In this document: in pieces, positions 6,229 to 10,073 of the stretch | Numbering within the stretch: position 1 is the first letter of the stretch | How the letters are laid out: every line of letters starts with the position of its first letter | NCBI GenBank assembly: GCA_016867955.1 | Contig: VGIE01000054.1 | Span: forward strand, 1 to 10,073 | Reading direction: 5' to 3' | Source: Betaproteobacteria bacterium | GTDB taxonomy: Bacteria > Pseudomonadota > Gammaproteobacteria > Burkholderiales > SG8-39 | DNA length: 10,073 bases | Position numbers and translations under genes: made by a program | Notes under the pieces: model-generated | What the model saw: only the letters and a program-made list of their open reading frames with translations | What the model was told of the DNA's origin: nothing | Databases searched by the model: none

Positions 6229-7389
6229 ATGCCCGCCGCTGCGCGCGCCACGGCGCCCGGCGACCTTCTCGGCAAACTGGGAGCGCGCACGTTCCTGGCG
6301 CGCTACTGGCAGAAGCGCCCGCTGTTGGTGCGCCAGGCCATGCCGGGTTTTGCCGGCGTGGCCAGCCGCGCCGAACTGTTCCGTCTTGCGGCCAATGGTT
6401 CCGTCGAATCCCGGCTGGTGCAGAGCAGGTCCGGCCGCTGGACGCTCGCGCAAGGACCCCTGTCGGCCGCGCGACTGCGCCGCCTGCCCGGGCACGACTG
6501 GACGCTGCTGGTGCAGGGCGTGAACCATCACCTGCCGGCGGCAGACCGGCTGCTGCGGCGCTTTGACTTCATTCCCCATGCGCGGCTCGACGACCTCATG
6601 GTCAGCTACGCCGCGCCCGGAGGCGGTGTCGGGCCCCACCTGGATTCCTACGATGTGTTCCTGCTGCAGGCCGGCGGCTCGCGCGTCTGGCGCATCGGCC
6701 GGCCGCGCGACGCGGCGGAGCGCGCCCTCGTGGCCGGCGCCCCGCTCAAACTGCTGCGCCGCTTCTCTCCGCAACAGGAATTCCTGGTGGAGCCCGGCGA
6801 CATGCTGTACCTGCCACCGGGCTGGGCGCACGATGGCGTGGCCCTCGACGCCGGCATGACCTGCTCGGTAGGCTTCCGCTCGCCCTCGCGGCGGGAGCTG
6901 GTTGCCGAATTCCTGCAACGCCATGCCGATCGCCTCGAGCTGCCCGGGCTCTATGCCGACCCCGGAATGCGCCCGCAGCGCCATGCAGCGCAGATTCCGG
7001 CCGCCATGATCGAGGCGACGCAGGCGCTGCTGTCGCAGCTGCGTTTTTCGCGCGCGGATGTCGCAGGCTTCCTCGGCGAGTACCTCTCCGAACCCGGGGC
7101 CCGCGTGGTGTTCGACCGTCCGCTTCGCGCGATGTCGCGGGGGCGCTTTGCACAGGCCGCGTCCCGCGCCGGCCTGCGCCTGGATGCGCGCGCGCTGATG
7201 CTGATCGAGTCCCGCCGCGTGTACATCAACGGCGAGCGATTGACACCGGGCCGCTCGGCATTGCCGGCGCTCCGGCAACTGGCCGACGCGCGCGCGCTCG
7301 CGCCAGCGACGCTGGGCCCGGCCGTGCTGGACCTGTTGTACCCTTGGTACCTTGCCGGCTGGCTGCACCCGGGGCGCGACTGGAGCTAG
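6229..7389 (+). CDS. roxA: Ribosomal protein uL16 3-hydroxylase (RoxA/YcfD), JmjC-cupin oxygenase
   Basis: Fe(II)/2-oxoglutarate-dependent oxygenase, 386 residues, closely resembling E. coli YcfD, which hydroxylates an arginine of 50S protein uL16. Seen: RYWQKRPLLVRQ (25-36) as in YcfD, SRLVQSRSGRW (61-71), WTLLVQGVNHHLP (91-103), the iron-binding facial triad H137 and D139 in GGGVGPHLDSYDVFLLQ (131-147) with H201 in LPPGWAHDG, then SVGFRSPSRREL and a C-terminal domain containing YINGERLTP. The ATG at 6229 is chosen because the conserved part begins soon after; a GTG at 6193 is in frame but lies at the predicted transcription start. No strong Shine-Dalgarno is visible for either. The next gene follows after 39 bases. 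uL16 as substrate is inferred from the family. Confidence 0.92.
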   Translation: MPAAARATAPGDLLGKLGARTFLARYWQKRPLLVRQAMPGFAGVASRAELFRLAANGSVESRLVQSRSGRWTLAQGPLSAARLRRLPGHDWTLLVQGVNHHLPAADRLLRRFDFIPHARLDDLMVSYAAPGGGVGPHLDSYDVFLLQAGGSRVWRIGRPRDAAERALVAGAPLKLLRRFSPQQEFLVEPGDMLYLPPGWAHDGVALDAGMTCSVGFRSPSRRELVAEFLQRHADRLELPGLYADPGMRPQRHAAQIPAAMIEATQALLSQLRFSRADVAGFLGEYLSEPGARVVFDRPLRAMSRGRFAQAASRAGLRLDARALMLIESRRVYINGERLTPGRSALPALRQLADARALAPATLGPAVLDLLYPWYLAGWLHPGRDWS

Positions 7390-7428
7390 TGCGCCCGAGG
7401 CCAATCAACCCACCCAGCGCGACACGAT

Positions 7429-7971
7429 ATGGCGGACACAATCGACCCCGGCAGCGCGGACGCGAGCGCCAATGCCCACGGGAGCACTGCCGAGCCCGAG
7501 CGCACGCTGCTGACGGCGCGCAGCGAATACCACGCAGCCGCCGAGCGCATTTTTTCCCTGACGCAGCGCGAATTGTGCATATTCGACCCGGACCTGCAGG
7601 AATTCCGCCTTGACACGCCGGCACGCATCGAATCGCTGCGCAGCTTCCTCCTGCGCAGCGTCGACAGCCGCCTGTACGTCGCGGTCCGTGACCCGGAGTT
7701 CGTAAGACTGTACTGCCCGCGCCTGATTACCCTGCTGGCCGGATTCTCGACGAGCATGTTCATCTGGCGGGCCGAGGGCGAGGCGGCCCGCGTCCAGGAC
7801 TGCTTCGTCCTCGCCGATCGCACCCATGTGGTCCGTCGCCCGGTGGCGCTGCAGCCGCGCGGGGTGCTCATCCTCAATGACCAGCGCGAGGGCCTGGTCA
7901 TGCATGAGCGTTTCCAGGAGATCTGGGACACCTCGGTGCCCAGCGTTTCGGCCTCCACCTCGGGGCAGTAG
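7429..7971 (+). CDS. Conserved betaproteobacterial protein of unknown function (DUF7931-like)
   Basis: 180 residues, no signal peptide and no clear membrane segment. Seen: a polar N-terminal tail (1-25), a helix, then CIFDPDLQEFRLDTPARIESL (49-70), a VDSRLYVAVRDPEFVRLYCPRLITLLAGFS stretch (78-107), CFVLADRTHVVRRPV and a closing HERFQEIWDTS. The FDPDL, DPE..., CPRL and F..IWD pattern recalls a small family that I associate with DUF7931, sometimes found beside or fused to GNAT acetyltransferases and perhaps related in fold to phospholipase-D-like domains; I am not certain of the name. No catalytic motif is evident. It follows roxA by 39 bases on the same strand, so the two are probably co-transcribed and may be linked in function. 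The ATG at 7429 has a weak ribosome binding site. Confidence 0.75.
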   Translation: MADTIDPGSADASANAHGSTAEPERTLLTARSEYHAAAERIFSLTQRELCIFDPDLQEFRLDTPARIESLRSFLLRSVDSRLYVAVRDPEFVRLYCPRLITLLAGFSTSMFIWRAEGEAARVQDCFVLADRTHVVRRPVALQPRGVLILNDQREGLVMHERFQEIWDTSVPSVSASTSGQ

Positions 7972-8029
7972 GGCGCCTGCAGCGAGGAAACTCCTCCCTA
8001 GCACCCGCGGCCGGTTCTTCCCGCCTGCG

Positions 8030-8809
8030 CTAGAACAGGTCGAGCCAGCCGAAGCCTTCGTCCTGCGTGGCAAGCGCCACCCATTCAGGCTCGCAGGCCA
8101 TCACCTCCACCAGCGCCGCGCGCGCGAGCTCCGGGGTATTGTTCTTCAGCGACAGGTGGGCGGCGACGAGATGGCGCAGCCGCGAGCGGTCCAGTGCGGC
8201 GAGCAACTGCGCCGACGCCGCGTTGTCGAGATGTCCGAAGGGCCCGGCCACCCGCGCCTTTAGCCAGGCAGGATAGGCCCCGTTCATGAGCAGTTCGCGG
8301 TCGTGATTGGTCTCCAGCACCAGCGCGTCGCAGCCCGAGAGCGTGGCTTCGATATGCGGCGTGGAGCATCCGGTGTCGGTGAGCACCCCCAGCCGGCGCG
8401 CGCCATCGGACAGCACATACTGCAGCGGCTCGCGCGCGTCATGCGGCACCGTGTAGGGCTGGACCAGGATATCGCCAACGGCAAACGACGCATGGCCGTC
8501 GATCAGCGTGAGTTTCACGCCGTCGGCCGCTAGGGCGTCGGCCTCCGCAAGGGCCGTCAGCGTGCCAAAGGAAATCCATACCGGGATGCCGAAGCGCCTT
8601 GCCAGCGGGAACACGCCATTGGCGTGATCGGAATGTTCGTGGGTGACGAGGATGCCGTCGAGATCCTCCGGCTCCAGGCCCAGGCGCGCCAGGCGCGCGG
8701 TGGCGTCGCGAACGGCAAAACCGCAATCGAGCAGGACGCGCGAGCCGGCGGCCTCGAACACCAGGCCATTGCCCTGGCTGCCGCTGCCCAATGAAGCGAA
8801 GCGGCTCAA
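8030..8809 (-). CDS. MBL-fold metallo-hydrolase (YycJ/WalJ type)
   Basis: Metallo-beta-lactamase-fold hydrolase, 259 residues, resembling YycJ/WalJ proteins, which are phosphodiesterase- or exonuclease-like. Seen: the RFASLGSGSQGN opening (3-14) typical of the family, LLDCGF (26-31), the di-metal motif H57-E-H59-S-D61-H62, TDTG with D145, LETNHD (165-170), GHLDN with H193, and the late AAHLSLKNN with H218. The start is a TTG at 8809; nearby ATGs on this strand are out of frame, and homologues begin directly with the FASLGSGS segment. It lies 89 bases downstream of bamC on the same strand, an arrangement that I recall as common in Burkholderiales, usually after dapA. The enzyme class is sure; the substrate is not known. 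Confidence 0.9.
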   Translation of the reverse strand: MSRFASLGSGSQGNGLVFEAAGSRVLLDCGFAVRDATARLARLGLEPEDLDGILVTHEHSDHANGVFPLARRFGIPVWISFGTLTALAEADALAADGVKLTLIDGHASFAVGDILVQPYTVPHDAREPLQYVLSDGARRLGVLTDTGCSTPHIEATLSGCDALVLETNHDRELLMNGAYPAWLKARVAGPFGHLDNAASAQLLAALDRSRLRHLVAAHLSLKNNTPELARAALVEVMACEPEWVALATQDEGFGWLDLF

Positions 8810-8898
8810 CGGCAGCCCATCGTGCCAGCGGTGCGGGCGGCGCGGGCGGCAAGGCGGGCCGGACGGGGGGCGGGCATCACGCCGAGCGACCCGTTTTC

Positions 8899-10073
8899 CT
8901 ACTTCAACTGGGTATGCAGGAGTCCCAGGATCTTCGTCGCCGCTTCGGACTTGTCGGTGCCGCCGTTCTTGTCGAGGACGCTGATCTGCGTCGCGTCGTT
9001 GGGCGCGTTCTTGACCAGCACGCGAAACTGCTCGGGCTTGGCATCGGGAGTGGACGACCGCCAGAACGCCAGCTTGCCGAGCAGGCCCGGTTCCTTCTTG
9101 CCCGTCGCCGCGTCGATCTCGGGATTGACGTAGCGGACGAAGTAGTAGCCCTTGGAACGATCGCGATCCTCGACCGTGAAACCGACCCGATCGAGCGCCA
9201 GGCCAACCCGCCGCCAGGCGCGATCAAAGGGCTCGTCGACATCGATGGCACCGCTGCCATCGGCCGACTTGACCAGCTTGGCGCGCTCGATCTTGGCCGT
9301 GCCAGCGACTTGCTCCTTGGCCCGAGACTCATCTACGCCGAATCGCACCATCATGCGACGCAGGAACTCGGCCTCGAGGTCCGGGTCGCTTGGGCGCGGC
9401 TGCCAGACCGGCTGCGAATCACGCACCCCGCCGCCACCCGGCGTGCCACGCAGCACTTCCTCGAGTCCGCGGTGGCTGATGTAGACCTCGGTGCTCTTGC
9501 CGTCGGCCGAACGCTCGAGGCGGGTGCGGAACTTGTCGCGCTCGCCGGTGGAATAGAGCTGGTCGAGAAGCTTGCCCAGGGAACTGCGAATCCAGTCCTG
9601 CGGCAGCTTGGCGCGGTTCTCGGCCCAGTCGGTTTCCATCACCCCGGCCTCGGGATTCTCCAGATTCACCAGGAAGCCGGAGCCCTGCCAGAATTCCTTC
9701 ACCACCGACCACACCTTTTCGGGCGGCTCGGGAATCACCAGCCAGCGCTGCGAGCCCGCGCGCTCCATGCGGATCCTGCCGACCTCCGGCAGGATGTCGG
9801 AGGGGCCTGCCTTGGGCCCCGCCGAGCGGTTCGCCGAGTACTCGGAGAAGGTCGTCGATGCACCCGCCGCGTTGTTCGGCACGGCAAAACGGTCGGTGCT
9901 GGCCGGCCGCGTGAGATCGGGCGGAATCTCGAGCGGCGGCAGGGACTTGGCCGATGACTTGTAGTCGGTCTTTGGAGCGCCCACGATGTCCTTGACCTGC
10001 TCGATCGTGGCACAGCCTGTCAGCAGGCCGGCAATCATCGACCATGCCAGAACGATGCCTCGCCGGAGGGCGA
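8899..10073 (-). CDS. bamC: Outer membrane assembly lipoprotein BamC, start beyond window edge
   Basis: Lipoprotein component of the BAM complex that inserts beta-barrel proteins into the outer membrane. Seen: a lipoprotein signal ending in the lipobox LLTGC; the in-frame codons back to the right edge read ALRRGIVLAWSMIAG before it, giving a charged n-region and a hydrophobic core, so the true start lies just outside the window and the ATG at 10038 would leave too short a signal. After the cysteine comes a disordered stretch with Pro-rich text (LPPLEIPPDLTRP), as in BamC, which in E. coli binds BamD, then two alpha/beta helix-grip domains: the first with RWLVIPEPPEKVWSVVKEFW, the second with IDVDEPFDRAWRRVGLALDR. 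About 390 residues are in the window, somewhat longer than E. coli BamC (344). The MBL gene follows. Confidence 0.92.
   Translation of the reverse strand, partial: ALRRGIVLAWSMIAGLLTGCATIEQVKDIVGAPKTDYKSSAKSLPPLEIPPDLTRPASTDRFAVPNNAAGASTTFSEYSANRSAGPKAGPSDILPEVGRIRMERAGSQRWLVIPEPPEKVWSVVKEFWQGSGFLVNLENPEAGVMETDWAENRAKLPQDWIRSSLGKLLDQLYSTGERDKFRTRLERSADGKSTEVYISHRGLEEVLRGTPGGGGVRDSQPVWQPRPSDPDLEAEFLRRMMVRFGVDESRAKEQVAGTAKIERAKLVKSADGSGAIDVDEPFDRAWRRVGLALDRVGFTVEDRDRSKGYYFVRYVNPEIDAATGKKEPGLLGKLAFWRSSTPDAKPEQFRVLVKNAPNDATQISVLDKNGGTDKSEAATKILGLLHTQLK

Noticed and set aside
6082..7404. A long minus-strand open frame extending the peroxiredoxin frame upstream across roxA
   Set aside because: It is antisense to roxA, which has full catalytic motifs. 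Peroxiredoxin homology begins only at about 6066.
7984..7996. Small hairpin GAGGA-AAC-TCCTC between the convergent unknown-function gene and MBL gene
   Set aside because: The stem is only 5 bp and there is no T tract on either strand, so I do not call a terminator.
8835..8874. Five G-runs in the bamC-MBL gap as a possible G-quadruplex
   Set aside because: One loop is 9 bases, so the canonical pattern is only partly met, and G-runs are expected by chance at this GC content.
10036..10038. ATG as the start of bamC
   Set aside because: It would leave only eight residues before the lipobox cysteine. The upstream in-frame codons complete a normal lipoprotein signal that runs off the window.

Overview
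The window is dense, GC-rich bacterial DNA with short intergenic gaps (none over 300 bases) and no RNA genes, insertion sequences, phage genes or CRISPR arrays that I can see. Protein families and neighbourhoods (BamC followed by a YycJ-type MBL hydrolase, the ribosomal oxygenase RoxA, a 'long' thioredoxin TrxC, a MASE2 membrane sensor) point to a betaproteobacterium, probably Burkholderiales. I cannot place it more closely from sequence alone.

Left part (1-1825): the trxC gene (minus, its last few codons beyond the left edge), a small YkgJ-type cysteine-cluster protein (minus), and a divergent crotonase-superfamily gene (plus, GTG start with a good Shine-Dalgarno).

Middle (1812-4948): a MASE2-PAS-PAS membrane sensor on the minus strand, split by a one-base frameshift near 3138. 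Its end overlaps the crotonase gene end by 14 bases, tail to tail. Upstream of it on the same strand lies a membrane-anchored, FMN- and Fe-S-binding glutamate-synthase-like protein.

Centre (4998-6081, minus): a likely operon, a Bcp/PrxQ-type peroxiredoxin followed by a SlyD-like FKBP prolyl isomerase whose start overlaps the peroxiredoxin stop (TAATG), then, 49 bases on, the glutamate-synthase-like gene. The peroxiredoxin has an unusual glycine-rich insertion containing a second apparent frameshift, inside an imperfect 24-base repeat. The thioredoxin, peroxiredoxin and Cys/Fe-S proteins give the region a redox flavour, but no shared pathway is proven.

Right part (6180-10073): a divergent plus-strand pair, roxA (uL16 arginine hydroxylase) and a small conserved protein of unknown function, face an MBL hydrolase and bamC on the minus strand. 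bamC runs off the right edge; in this group dapA usually lies just upstream of it.

Most of the window is ordinary core genome. The points worth attention are the two frameshifts, the glycine-rich peroxiredoxin insertion, the output-less MASE2 sensor, the missing zinc ligand in TrxC and the Asp-type crotonase. I see no convincing new multi-gene system.
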